Shown piece by piece: positions 17,095 to 25,393 of a stretch of DNA of 37,714 nucleotides. Below the pieces are notes generated by a model that did no database searches, was not told where the DNA came from, and was given only the letters and a program-made list of their open reading frames with translations. This DNA comes from Deltaproteobacteria bacterium (GTDB lineage Bacteria; Campylobacterota_A; Desulfurellia; JAGGSF01). How positions within the stretch are numbered: the stretch's first letter is position 1; every line of letters starts with the position of its first letter. The DNA lies in NCBI GenBank assembly GCA_021159305.1, contig JAGGSB010000009.1:1-37714 (forward strand). Direction: 5' to 3'. A program made the position numbers and the translations under genes.

Positions 17095-17768
17095 ATTTTT
17101 TGATTAAAGCCTGTGGTATAAAACGTTCTTTTTTCAGCGGAGGAAAGAGAATAGAGGTTTTAAAAGAGCTGGATCTGGAGGTATACGAAGGAGAGATAAT
17201 AGCGATAATAGGTGTTTCTGGTTCTGGAAAAAGCACCCTGCTCCATATTTTGGGATTAATGGATGCACCAGATGAGGGAGAACTTATATTTTTAGGGTTG
17301 AAAAATCCTTTTTCTCTCGGTGAAAAAAAGGTTGCATCTCTGAGAAATAGGGAAATAGGTTTTGTTTTTCAGTTTCCTTCTTTACTTCCTGAGTTTAGTG
17401 TGTTAGAAAATGTATTGATGCCGACATTTATTGGAGGGTTTAAAAATAAAGAGAAACGGGCAACGGAGCTTTTAAAAAGTATGGGTTTAAAAGAAAGCCT
17501 TTTTAATAGGAGAAGCTACATGCTTTCGGAGGGCGAGAAACAAAGGGTTGTTTTGGCGAGAGCTTTAATAAACAAACCTCGGTTGGTTATAGCAGACGAA
17601 CCGACGGCGAGCTTAGATGAAAAAACGGCTGCAGAGATATTCGATTTAATTAAGAACATTAATAGGTTTTATGGACAGACATTTATTGTAGCTTCTCATG
17701 ACAGAACATTCTTAAGTAGGTGTGATCGCTCGTTTTTCCTTCATGGGAGTAAATTATATGAAACTTAG
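17091..17768 (+). CDS. lolD: Lipoprotein-releasing system ATP-binding protein LolD
   Basis: A 225-aa ABC ATPase of the LolD/MacB group. Walker A GVSGSGKST is near residue 42, the Q-loop region is FVFQFPSLLPEFSVLENVLMP, the signature LSEGEKQR is near 145, and Walker B LVIADEPTASLD is near 165. The signature replaces the usual LSGGE first Gly with Glu; the second Gly that contacts ATP is kept. It starts with GTG overlapping the lolC stop (GTGA) and overlaps bamA by 11 nt. It would energise lipoprotein release by the preceding permease, serving lipoproteins such as the BamD and TPR proteins encoded here. Confidence 0.92.
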   Translation: MNFLIKACGIKRSFFSGGKRIEVLKELDLEVYEGEIIAIIGVSGSGKSTLLHILGLMDAPDEGELIFLGLKNPFSLGEKKVASLRNREIGFVFQFPSLLPEFSVLENVLMPTFIGGFKNKEKRATELLKSMGLKESLFNRRSYMLSEGEKQRVVLARALINKPRLVIADEPTASLDEKTAAEIFDLIKNINRFYGQTFIVASHDRTFLSRCDRSFFLHGSKLYET

Positions 17769-20010
17769 ATTGTTGTTTTTTATTTTTGTTTTTTCCTTGT
17801 TTTCTGTTTCTGTGTTTGCTCAAGATGTGGTAAAGGTGGATGTTAAGGGGTTGGTAAGAACAGATAAGCTTACTGTAATGGATGTTATAAAAACGAAGGT
17901 AGGGGGAAAATATAGCATAGAGAAAGTTGATAACGATGTTCGTCGCATATATAGCTTGGGGTTTTATAATAACGTAGAAGCAGATGTTGAAGATGTAAAA
18001 GGCGGGCGGAGTGTTACCTTTATACTGAAGGAAAAGCCGTCTATAAGATTTATTACCTTTGTTGGAAATAAAAAGTTTAAAGATAAAGAGTTACTCAAAA
18101 ATTGTGAAACAAAACCTTATCGAATACTCACCCCAGATTTGGTAACAGAGAGTATAGAAAGAATGAAAGCATTATATACAAAAAAAGGTAGATATCTCAC
18201 TGAAATCTTCTGTTCTGTTAAATCTGTTCCGGAAAATAGGGTGGACATTGAATACACCATTCATGAGAGTAAGAAAGTAGTAGTAAGAAATATAAATATA
18301 ATTGGTAATGAACATATAAAAAATAGTGTTATTGAAAAGGCAATGGTAACCCACAAAAAACACGGTCCATATATTCTTACATTTTTACCCTGGTTTTATA
18401 CAGGTAGGTTTAATGAAGATGCTGTTTTGATGGATAAAGAGGCAGTGAGAGATGTTTATCTAAAGAAGGGTTACGCTGAGGTGAGTGTAAAGGATCCTAT
18501 AATAGCGGTTGATGTTTCTCGTTCCTGTATAGACATGGATATATCATTAAAGGAGGGACAAAGATATACTCTAAAAAATATAGAGTTTAAAGGCGAGGAG
18601 CCTTATAATATTGAGTTTCTGAAGAAACAAATGAAGTCTAGGGAAGGAAAGTTTTTCAATGGTGTCGCTTTTAGACAAGACATAATGAAGATAACTGACC
18701 TTTATGGGCAGAAAGGCTATGCATTTTGTGATGTAAAACCCATTATTCATTTGGATAAAAAGAATAAAATGATTGATGTTACCTTTGTTATAGATAAGAG
18801 ACATAAAATTTATATAGATAGGATAGAAATTGTGGGCAATGAGAAGACAAGGGACAATGTAATTAGAAGAGTGCTGAAATTAAAAGAGAGAAGTCTCTAC
18901 AACTCCAAGTATTTGAGAGACAGTAGAAGAGGGCTGTATAAAACAGATTATTTTAAAGAAGTGACAATTACTACAAAACGGGTGGATAAAGAAGATAAGC
19001 TCAATGCACGGGTAGCAGTGAAGGAGAAACACACCGGGTCATTTAATGCTGGAGTGGGTTATGGTACATTTAATAAATTCAGTGTAATGGGCAGTGTGAT
19101 GGAAAGAAATCTTTTGGGGACAGGGTTGCATGCTTCGTTCAGCGGGAACATAGGTTCTCGTACCTCATTGTTTGATCTTACAGTAACTCAGCCCTGGCTA
19201 TTCAATAAACCCATCTCTCTTTCTGGAACACTATACAATTCAAAGTATGACTATACAAGTTATGATGAGCATGCTTATGGAGGTAAGATAACGCTTGCTC
19301 GTAGGTTTTTTGATAATACATTGAAGATAGGTTCTACCTATGGTCTTTCCTTAGAAAAGATAGATATAACGGAGTCAAACCCCAGTAAGTATCTTAAGGA
19401 TCAGGAGGGAAGACATACCGAAAGCTATGTTACTCCATTTATAGAAAGAGATACATTAGATAGCAGTGTTTTTCCCACCAGCGGTGCTCTCTCAAATGTT
19501 TCTGTGCGTGTTGCAGGACTGGGCGGAACAGAGAGATATACAAAAACTGTCGCTTTCCATTCCATTTATCATAAGTTATTTTCATCACCCCTTATAGCTC
19601 ATGTAAGGGGAGAAGCGGGATATGCAACGGGTATTTCAGGTAAGCATGTTCCTATTCAGAATAAGTTTTTCTTGGGAGGCATAGATAGTGTGAGAGGTTT
19701 TAGCGAGGGGAAGATTTCTCCCGAGGATGATGAGGGAAATTATATCGGCGGCGAGAAGGAGATTGTATTTAATTCTGAGTTGATCTTTCCCATATTGACT
19801 GAGTTGAATTTTTATGGTGTGGCTTTTTATGATATGGGTAATTGTTGGAGGATGACAGAAAGTCTATCTAGCTTAAGAAAGGGAGCAGGATTGGGTTTGA
19901 GGTGGATTTCTCCTTTAGGACCGATGAGAATAGAATGGGGCAAGAACCTTTCTCCCAAAGGAGACGAGAAGGGCTCAGTATGGCACTTTACAATGGGAAT
20001 GGTATTTTAA
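17758..20010 (+). CDS. bamA: Outer membrane protein assembly factor BamA
   Basis: A 750-aa Omp85 protein that inserts beta-barrel proteins, including LPS transport porins, into the outer membrane. A signal peptide (MKLRLLFFIFVFSLFSVSVFA) is cleaved before QDVV. Five POTRA domains follow to about residue 430 (GFYNNVEADVEDV, GNKKFKDKEL, VRNINIIGNEHIKNSVI, YTLKNIEFKGEEPYN, YIDRIEIVGNEKTRDNVI are typical starts). The barrel carries the conserved FLGGIDSVRGF motif of loop 6, and the chain ends on an aromatic residue (GMVF). Start 17758 is chosen for the signal peptide and GGGAG 8 nt upstream; the frame is open 36 nt further into lolD. skp follows after 9 nt. Confidence 0.96.
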   Translation: MKLRLLFFIFVFSLFSVSVFAQDVVKVDVKGLVRTDKLTVMDVIKTKVGGKYSIEKVDNDVRRIYSLGFYNNVEADVEDVKGGRSVTFILKEKPSIRFITFVGNKKFKDKELLKNCETKPYRILTPDLVTESIERMKALYTKKGRYLTEIFCSVKSVPENRVDIEYTIHESKKVVVRNINIIGNEHIKNSVIEKAMVTHKKHGPYILTFLPWFYTGRFNEDAVLMDKEAVRDVYLKKGYAEVSVKDPIIAVDVSRSCIDMDISLKEGQRYTLKNIEFKGEEPYNIEFLKKQMKSREGKFFNGVAFRQDIMKITDLYGQKGYAFCDVKPIIHLDKKNKMIDVTFVIDKRHKIYIDRIEIVGNEKTRDNVIRRVLKLKERSLYNSKYLRDSRRGLYKTDYFKEVTITTKRVDKEDKLNARVAVKEKHTGSFNAGVGYGTFNKFSVMGSVMERNLLGTGLHASFSGNIGSRTSLFDLTVTQPWLFNKPISLSGTLYNSKYDYTSYDEHAYGGKITLARRFFDNTLKIGSTYGLSLEKIDITESNPSKYLKDQEGRHTESYVTPFIERDTLDSSVFPTSGALSNVSVRVAGLGGTERYTKTVAFHSIYHKLFSSPLIAHVRGEAGYATGISGKHVPIQNKFFLGGIDSVRGFSEGKISPEDDEGNYIGGEKEIVFNSELIFPILTELNFYGVAFYDMGNCWRMTESLSSLRKGAGLGLRWISPLGPMRIEWGKNLSPKGDEKGSVWHFTMGMVF

Positions 20011-20019
20011 GGAGGTATT

Positions 20020-20526
20020 ATGCAAAGAGTTTTGTTTTCTTTTGTTTTGTTATTCTTTTTTACCAGCACTGCCTTTTCTTTGAATGTAGGTGTTGTTGAT
20101 TTGCAGAGAGCATTAAATGAGTGTGAGGCGGGGAAAGTTGCAGTGCAAAATTTGAAAAAGACAGCAGAAGTAAAGAAAAAAATTATTGAGAGAAAAAAAG
20201 CAGAGTTGACGAAATTGCGTGAGGAGCTTTCCAAAAAAACTTTGAAAGAAACAGAGAGAGGCAAGAAAGAAGCGCTCTATGAAACAAAAGCTAGGGAATT
20301 GCAAAATTTTATGGGAAAGGTTCAGGGGGAAATTTCAAATAAAAGCAATGAGTATCAAAGTAATATTCTAAAAGGCCTTGTGGATATGACTAAAAAGATA
20401 GCGAAGAAGGAAAAAGTAGATATTGTGATAGAGATACACGGTGGGATAGTTTATTTCAGTCCTACAATGGATTTAACGGATAAACTCATAAAGGCATATA
20501 ACAAATTTACTCAGAAGAAGAGATGA
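20020..20526 (+). CDS. skp: Periplasmic chaperone Skp/OmpH
   Basis: A 168-aa secreted protein. The signal peptide MQRVLFSFVLLFFFTSTAFS is followed by LNVGVVDLQRALNECEAG, the standard OmpH/Skp opening. A long charged coiled coil covers about residues 45-120 and the chain returns at IVIEIHGGIVYFSPTMDLTDKLIKAYNK. Skp trimers hold unfolded outer-membrane proteins in the periplasm for BamA, encoded just upstream. AGGAGGT precedes the ATG; the stop overlaps lpxD (ATGA). Confidence 0.92.
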   Translation: MQRVLFSFVLLFFFTSTAFSLNVGVVDLQRALNECEAGKVAVQNLKKTAEVKKKIIERKKAELTKLREELSKKTLKETERGKKEALYETKARELQNFMGKVQGEISNKSNEYQSNILKGLVDMTKKIAKKEKVDIVIEIHGGIVYFSPTMDLTDKLIKAYNKFTQKKR

Positions 20527-21557
20527 AAGTAAGTGATTTGGCTAGAGCTTTACAAATTAAATTTGTGGGTAACGAAGAATTAGAAATTAGTGGTGTTGCT
20601 TCTCTAAATTCGGCGAAAGACAACGATTTGGTTTTTGTGGCGCATGAAAGCTATGCTGAAGGTCTGAAATTAACCCGTGCGAGGGCTATTCTCGTAGCCG
20701 AAGGTTTTAATTGTTCCCGTTTTCCGCAGAAGACATTTTTTCTTTCTCCCAATCCTCAACTTTCCTTAGCCAAGGTTTTATCATTGTTTTATCCTCCGAA
20801 AGTACATTTTAGAGGAATAAGCGAAATGGCATCTGTGGATAGTAGTGTTAAATGTGATGAGGATGTGGGTATAGCTCCATTCGTTTATGTTTCTAAGAAT
20901 GTTCATATTGGGAAGGGAACGCAGATTTTTCCTTTTACATATATTGGTTCTGATGTGGATATAGGAGAGAACTGTCTGATTTATTCGCATGTGGTGTTGA
21001 GGGAAGGTACAAAAATAGGCAATAGAGTGATCTTGCAACCTGGGGTTGTAATCGGTAGTGATGGATTTGGATATGCGGAAAGAGGAGATGGTTCGAGAGA
21101 AAAGATTATGCAGGTAGGTAAGGTAGTTATAGAAGATGATGTGGAAATTGGAGCAAATACCACTATAGACAGAGCGACATTTGATGAAACGCTGATAAAA
21201 AAAGGCACCAAGATAGACAATCTGGTTCAAGTTGCTCACAATGTGGAAATAGGAGAAAATAGTGTAATAGTAGCTCAAGTAGGTATTGCAGGCAGCACAA
21301 AGATAGGAAAAAATGTAATTTTAGCCGGTCAGGTAGGCGTGGTTGGACACATAAGGATTGCTGATGATGTTGTTGTTGGTGCCAAATCTGGTATCCCTGG
21401 AAATATTAGAAAAAAAGGTACATATTTTGGCATACCGGCGATAGAACACAAAAGGGCACTGAAGAATATGGCGATGGTCAATAGACTGCAGCAATTTTAT
21501 GAACGGGTGAAACTTATTGAACAGAGATTGGAGAAGGTAGAGGAGAAACTAAAATGA
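20523..21557 (+). CDS. lpxD: UDP-3-O-acylglucosamine N-acyltransferase
   Basis: LpxD adds the second primary acyl chain (N-linked) to UDP-3-O-acyl-glucosamine in lipid A synthesis, using acyl-ACP. The 344-aa protein has the N-terminal uridine-binding domain (about 1-100), a left-handed beta helix of hexapeptide repeats (ENCLIYSHVVL, VGKVVIEDDVEIGANTTIDRATF), the catalytic His239 in LVQVAHNVEIG at the same number as in E. coli, and a C-terminal helix (residues 310-344). It overlaps skp and fabZ by 4 nt each. LpxC, which must act before it, is not in the window. Confidence 0.96.
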   Translation: MKVSDLARALQIKFVGNEELEISGVASLNSAKDNDLVFVAHESYAEGLKLTRARAILVAEGFNCSRFPQKTFFLSPNPQLSLAKVLSLFYPPKVHFRGISEMASVDSSVKCDEDVGIAPFVYVSKNVHIGKGTQIFPFTYIGSDVDIGENCLIYSHVVLREGTKIGNRVILQPGVVIGSDGFGYAERGDGSREKIMQVGKVVIEDDVEIGANTTIDRATFDETLIKKGTKIDNLVQVAHNVEIGENSVIVAQVGIAGSTKIGKNVILAGQVGVVGHIRIADDVVVGAKSGIPGNIRKKGTYFGIPAIEHKRALKNMAMVNRLQQFYERVKLIEQRLEKVEEKLK

Positions 21558-21988
21558 TGGATATAGAGGAGATTAAACGCATTTTACCCCATCGCCCACC
21601 ATTTTTACTCATTGATAGGATTATTGATGCGAAAGAGGGTTCTTCCATCACGGCGATAAAAAATGTAACCTACGATGAGCCGTTTTTTGTTGGTCATTTT
21701 CCTCATAAAGCGATTATGCCTGGCGTTTTGATTGTGGAAGCTATGGCTCAAGCAGGCGGTGTTTTGTGTTTTTTATCTTTAGACGAGAAGGGACCGACGA
21801 GTGATAAGGTGGTGTATTTTATGGGGATAGAAAGGGCAAAATTCAGAAAACCTGTGATACCTGGTGACAGTTTAGAGTTGAAGGTAAATATAGTAAAGAG
21901 AAGAGGGAACATTTGGAAACTTGCAGGAAAAGCATTTGTTGAGAAAAATGTTGTGGCAGAAGCAATTATAATGGCTCAGGTAGTTTAA
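21554..21988 (+). CDS. fabZ: 3-hydroxyacyl-[acyl-carrier-protein] dehydratase FabZ
   Basis: A 144-aa hot-dog-fold enzyme that dehydrates beta-hydroxyacyl-ACP in fatty acid elongation. Active-site His48 lies in VGHFPHKAIMPGV and Glu62 in LIVEAMAQAGG; the N-terminus has the family LPHRPPFLLIDRI. It shares the hydroxyacyl-ACP pool with LpxA and LpxD, which explains its place between them. ATG 21554 overlaps the lpxD stop and has AGGAG (21541-21545) 8 nt upstream; the adjacent ATG at 21557 is less well placed. Confidence 0.96.
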   Translation: MMDIEEIKRILPHRPPFLLIDRIIDAKEGSSITAIKNVTYDEPFFVGHFPHKAIMPGVLIVEAMAQAGGVLCFLSLDEKGPTSDKVVYFMGIERAKFRKPVIPGDSLELKVNIVKRRGNIWKLAGKAFVEKNVVAEAIIMAQVV

Positions 21989-22753
21989 ATGATTCATCCT
22001 ACGGCGATAGTAAGTAAGAAAGCAGAGATTGGAAAAGATGTAGAGATAGGACCTTATAGTTATATAGGGAAAAAGGTGCAAATAGGAGACAATACAAAGA
22101 TTGGTAATAATGTAATAATAGAAGATTACACAACTATTGGGGAAAATTGCAATATTTTTCATCATAGTGTATTGGGTACTGTTCCTCAAGATATTAAGTT
22201 TAAAGATAAAGAGACGCAACTTATTATTGGTGATGATAATATTATCAGGGAATTTGTTATGATTAATAGAGGAACAGGGTATGGTGGAGGTGTTACTCGT
22301 ATTGGAAATGGAAATTTTATTATGGCTTATGCCCATATTGCACATGACTGTATGATTGGGAACAATGTAATTATGGCCAATGTAGTGCAGTTAGCAGGTC
22401 ATGTTATCGTTGAGGATTTTGCCTGCATAGGTGGGCTTGCAGCTGTTCATCAATTTGTTAGAGTTGGTGCATATTCTATGGTTGGTGGTGTGAGTGGAGT
22501 TTCTCAGGATGTTTTGCCTTATATCTTAGTAGTAGGCAATAGAGCCAAACCGTATGGTATAAATGTTGTAGGACTGTGCAGACACGGATTTAGTAGAGAA
22601 GATATAAAGACAATCAAACAAGCCTATAAGATTATATTTCGTTCTCATCTTTTGTTAAAAGAAATAATAAAGGAATTAGAAAAGGAAGAATCTCCGTATA
22701 TAAAGAAAATCCTGGAATTTGTACATTCTTCTAAGCGTGGTTTTTGCAGGTGA
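21989..22753 (+). CDS. lpxA: UDP-N-acetylglucosamine O-acyltransferase
   Basis: LpxA starts lipid A synthesis by moving a 3-hydroxyacyl chain from ACP to UDP-GlcNAc. The 254-aa protein opens MIHPTAIVSKKAEIGKDVEIGPYSYIG and continues as hexapeptide repeats. His119 in YAHIAHDCMIGNNV corresponds to catalytic His125 of E. coli. The C-terminal helical domain (about 190-254) contains RHGFSREDIKTIKQAYK. The ATG directly follows the fabZ stop. In many genomes lpxI follows; here lpxB follows directly. Acyl length and the possibility of GlcN3N substrates cannot be read from sequence. Confidence 0.96.
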   Translation: MIHPTAIVSKKAEIGKDVEIGPYSYIGKKVQIGDNTKIGNNVIIEDYTTIGENCNIFHHSVLGTVPQDIKFKDKETQLIIGDDNIIREFVMINRGTGYGGGVTRIGNGNFIMAYAHIAHDCMIGNNVIMANVVQLAGHVIVEDFACIGGLAAVHQFVRVGAYSMVGGVSGVSQDVLPYILVVGNRAKPYGINVVGLCRHGFSREDIKTIKQAYKIIFRSHLLLKEIIKELEKEESPYIKKILEFVHSSKRGFCR

Positions 22754-23847
22754 AGAGATTACTTTTGGTTTGCGGTGAGCCATCAGGAGAAAAATACGCC
22801 TCTTTATTAATAAGAGAGTTGAAAAAGTTGGATGATATAGACTTTGTTGGGTTGGGTTCACATTTTGTTAAAGATGAAATTGAGTTATTAGCCGATTATA
22901 GGGATATATCTGTTGTTGGAGTGAAAGAAGCAGTGCCAAAGCTTAAAAGGGCACTTGAGATATACGGTAAGATAAAAGATGTAATAGATGATGTAGATGG
23001 AGTAGTTCTCATTGATTTTCCAGAATTTAATTTTAAGGTGGGGAAACTTGCTTATAAAAGAAAGAAGAAGGTTGTCTACTATGTTGCTCCTCAGGTTTGG
23101 GCCTGGAGGTCCTATAGAGTGAAAACAATGGCAAAATTTTGTGACAAGATTATCACTGTTTTCCCTTTTGAACGCGCATTTTATAGAAATTTTCCTCATC
23201 ATGAAAAGGTTTTTTATTTTGGTCATCCTATCTTAGATGTATTGGATGGGAAAATAGGTATTCATAAAGAAGAAGATATAGTACTACTGCTTCCTGGTAG
23301 TAGAAAGGACGAGATAAGTTACAATTTACCTATTATATTTGATGCAGCGAAGAACTTGAAGAAAAGACTCCCTAAATTCACATTTGTGTGGGCAACAGGT
23401 GGGAATGTGGATACAGATTTTATAAAAAATGTAAAAAATAAATATCCGTTTATAGAAGTGGCAGAAGATACCTATCACATGATGGACATCTCAAAGATAG
23501 CTATTGTGGCTTCTGGCACCGCTACCTTAGAATGTGCCGTGTTTGGGTTGCCTATGATTATCGTGTATAAAATATCTCGTTTAAGTTATCTTTTAGGTAG
23601 GATACTTGTTCGTCGAGTAAAAGATATTGGATTGCCTAATATTATAGCGGGAAAGAAAATCGTTCCGGAACTTATTGGAGGAAATGCCACTCCATCTTAT
23701 ATAGAAGAATTAATTATTCATATATTGACCAATAGGAGTATATACACCAGTCTCAAGGATAGATTATCGGGGGTGAAAAGCTCTCTGGGAAAACCTGGTG
23801 TTTCTTATTCTGCGGCTTCGCTTATCTATAATTCTTTTTATTCCTGA
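22750..23847 (+). CDS. lpxB: Lipid-A-disaccharide synthase
   Basis: LpxB (family GT19) condenses UDP-2,3-diacylglucosamine with lipid X to make the lipid A disaccharide at the inner membrane. The 365-aa protein has LLLVCGEPSGEKYA near the N-terminus (equivalent of GExSGD), the hallmark PQVWAW near residue 114, LLPGSRKDEI, and the donor-site ATLECAVFGLPMIIVYK. I chose GTG 22750, which overlaps the lpxA stop (GTGA); an in-frame TTG at 22744 is a less likely alternative. The gene needed to make lipid X (LpxH, LpxI or LpxG) is not adjacent. Confidence 0.94.
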   Translation: MKRLLLVCGEPSGEKYASLLIRELKKLDDIDFVGLGSHFVKDEIELLADYRDISVVGVKEAVPKLKRALEIYGKIKDVIDDVDGVVLIDFPEFNFKVGKLAYKRKKKVVYYVAPQVWAWRSYRVKTMAKFCDKIITVFPFERAFYRNFPHHEKVFYFGHPILDVLDGKIGIHKEEDIVLLLPGSRKDEISYNLPIIFDAAKNLKKRLPKFTFVWATGGNVDTDFIKNVKNKYPFIEVAEDTYHMMDISKIAIVASGTATLECAVFGLPMIIVYKISRLSYLLGRILVRRVKDIGLPNIIAGKKIVPELIGGNATPSYIEELIIHILTNRSIYTSLKDRLSGVKSSLGKPGVSYSAASLIYNSFYS

Positions 23848-24419
23848 TGTGGACTTTTCTTATCTTTCTTCTATTAAGATTTTACCGTTTGTTTTTTAAA
23901 GTAAGGGTTAGCTGGAGTTTTAAGAGAGAAGATATTCATTCTCCTGTAGTATATGTATTTTGGCATGGGAACATGTTCGTTATGCCATTTCTTTATAAGG
24001 GTGGCTGTATAAAGACACTTGTCAGCACCCATCATGATGGAAGGTTAGCTACTCAAATTATACGTTTTTTTAGTATTGGTAATATTCCTGGATCCAGTCA
24101 CAGAAAACCTTACCAGGCATTTAAATTGATGTTGAAGGCAATAAAAAAGGAAAATTGCGATATTGCTATTACGCCGGATGGACCGACAGGTCCTTATCAC
24201 AAGATGAAAAAAGGACCACTGGAATTAGCTTATTTGGCGAAAGTACCTATAGTTCCTATAAGAGTAAAACACAGAAGAGCATGGCAACTCAAGAGTTGGG
24301 ATAGATTTTTTATCCCTAAACCTTTAAGTGAAGTGAGTGTTAAGTTTTTAGAACCTGTTTATGTTAATGACAAACAAGACATAGAAAGGATAAACTCTTT
24401 TATTGGTGATGTTTTATGA
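23847..24419 (+). CDS. DUF374 acyltransferase, LpxJ-like lipid A late acyltransferase candidate
   Basis: A 190-aa acyltransferase of the DUF374 family. Seen: an N-terminal hydrophobic segment (1-18), VFWHGNMFVMP with His40, STHHDGRLA (60-68) carrying the catalytic His-Asp pair, PGSSHRKP, and AITPDGPTGPYHKMKKG (from residue 107), all family landmarks, then KSWDRFFIPKP. LpxJ of Helicobacter and Campylobacter, a non-canonical lipid A secondary acyltransferase, is a DUF374 protein. Position between lpxB and lpxK, with 1-nt and 4-nt overlaps, strongly suggests a lipid A acylation step. No LpxL/LpxM homologue is in the window. The exact acceptor and acyl position are inference; a phospholipid acyltransferase role is the alternative. 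Confidence 0.87.
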   Translation: MWTFLIFLLLRFYRLFFKVRVSWSFKREDIHSPVVYVFWHGNMFVMPFLYKGGCIKTLVSTHHDGRLATQIIRFFSIGNIPGSSHRKPYQAFKLMLKAIKKENCDIAITPDGPTGPYHKMKKGPLELAYLAKVPIVPIRVKHRRAWQLKSWDRFFIPKPLSEVSVKFLEPVYVNDKQDIERINSFIGDVL

Positions 24420-25393
24420 ACATTATGTGGATAAGTAAAATTCAAAAGACCTTACTTCCCTTGCTTTTTCCTCTTTCTATTGTCTTTGGGAAAGTATTAT
24501 ATTTGCGCAGAATTTTGTACAACAGTCTTTTTTCTAAGAAGATTACGGATATTAAGATTATTGGCATAGGCGGTATTACCTTAGGAGGTGCAGGGAAAAC
24601 ACCGGTTGTTATAAGGATAGCTAAAGCATTGAAAGATAGAGGTAAGAGTATATGTGTTATAGTAAGCGGATACGGAGGAAAGATAAAAGTTCCTGCTCTT
24701 GTTTCTGATGGGCATGATGTGTTTTTTGATACACCTTTTGTCTCCGATGAGGCATTGCTTATTGCCGGTAAGGCGAATGTTCCTGTGATTAGCGCTAAAG
24801 ATAGAATAAAGGGTGTTGAATATGCTAAAGATATGGGTTTTAAATATGTAATCTTAGATGATTCTTTTCAATATTTGAAAGTAAAGAAAAACTATGAGAT
24901 ATTGGTGTTGAATGGAGAAAATCCCTTTGCGGACGGACTTCTATTCCCTGCAGGAGGCTTGAGAGAAAATAAAAATTGTGTAAAATTTGCGGATCAGGTA
25001 ATTTCAGTGTATAAAAGTAAGGTTGATAGTACAGTATGTATAGGTAAAAAGGCAGTATTTAAACCTGTAGGTATATTTAGTAGAAAGGCTGAGAGAATTT
25101 TCCCTCGTAGTGCTTTTATCTTTTGTGCTATTGGCAACCCACTGTCTTTTAAAAGCAGTGTTAAAGAGATGAATATTAGGATTGTAGGCGAAAGATTTTT
25201 TATGGATCATCATATATATACCAGTGCGGATAAGGAGAAACTCCTTAACTTAAAATATAAGACAAATGCTGATGTTTTACTCACCACCACTAAAGATATG
25301 GTAAAATTAAAAGATTTTGATTGTGCGTATTTAGATTATACCTTGGAAATAAAAAATATAGATGATTTGATAAGAGAGATAGAGAATGCTTAG
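24416..25393 (+). CDS. lpxK: Tetraacyldisaccharide 4'-kinase
   Basis: LpxK phosphorylates the 4' position of the lipid A disaccharide using ATP, on the cytoplasmic face of the inner membrane. The 325-aa protein has the expected N-terminal hydrophobic helix, then the P-loop GGITLGGAGKTP near residues 52-63 (family: GNxTxGGTGKTP), VSGYGGK, the conserved DDSFQY (DDGFQH in most members), and PAGGLRE. Gly-to-Ser and His-to-Tyr changes in DDSFQY are modest variants. ATGA overlap with the preceding acyltransferase and 8-nt overlap with msbA. Confidence 0.92.
   Translation: MNIMWISKIQKTLLPLLFPLSIVFGKVLYLRRILYNSLFSKKITDIKIIGIGGITLGGAGKTPVVIRIAKALKDRGKSICVIVSGYGGKIKVPALVSDGHDVFFDTPFVSDEALLIAGKANVPVISAKDRIKGVEYAKDMGFKYVILDDSFQYLKVKKNYEILVLNGENPFADGLLFPAGGLRENKNCVKFADQVISVYKSKVDSTVCIGKKAVFKPVGIFSRKAERIFPRSAFIFCAIGNPLSFKSSVKEMNIRIVGERFFMDHHIYTSADKEKLLNLKYKTNADVLLTTTKDMVKLKDFDCAYLDYTLEIKNIDDLIREIENA

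Noticed and set aside
17722-17757. Upstream start for bamA inside lolD
   Set aside because: It would bury the signal peptide; ATG 17758 gives a clean signal sequence and has GGGAG upstream.
20781-21278. 165-codon open frame antisense to lpxD, and other long antisense frames inside lpxA, lpxB, uvrC and the TPR gene
   Set aside because: They are shadows of strongly conserved genes, have low-complexity composition and no ribosome binding sites.
22744-22749. TTG start of lpxB two codons upstream of GTG 22750
   Set aside because: GTG 22750 forms the GTGA overlap typical of this gene run; TTG adds only two residues with no better ribosome binding site. It cannot be fully excluded.
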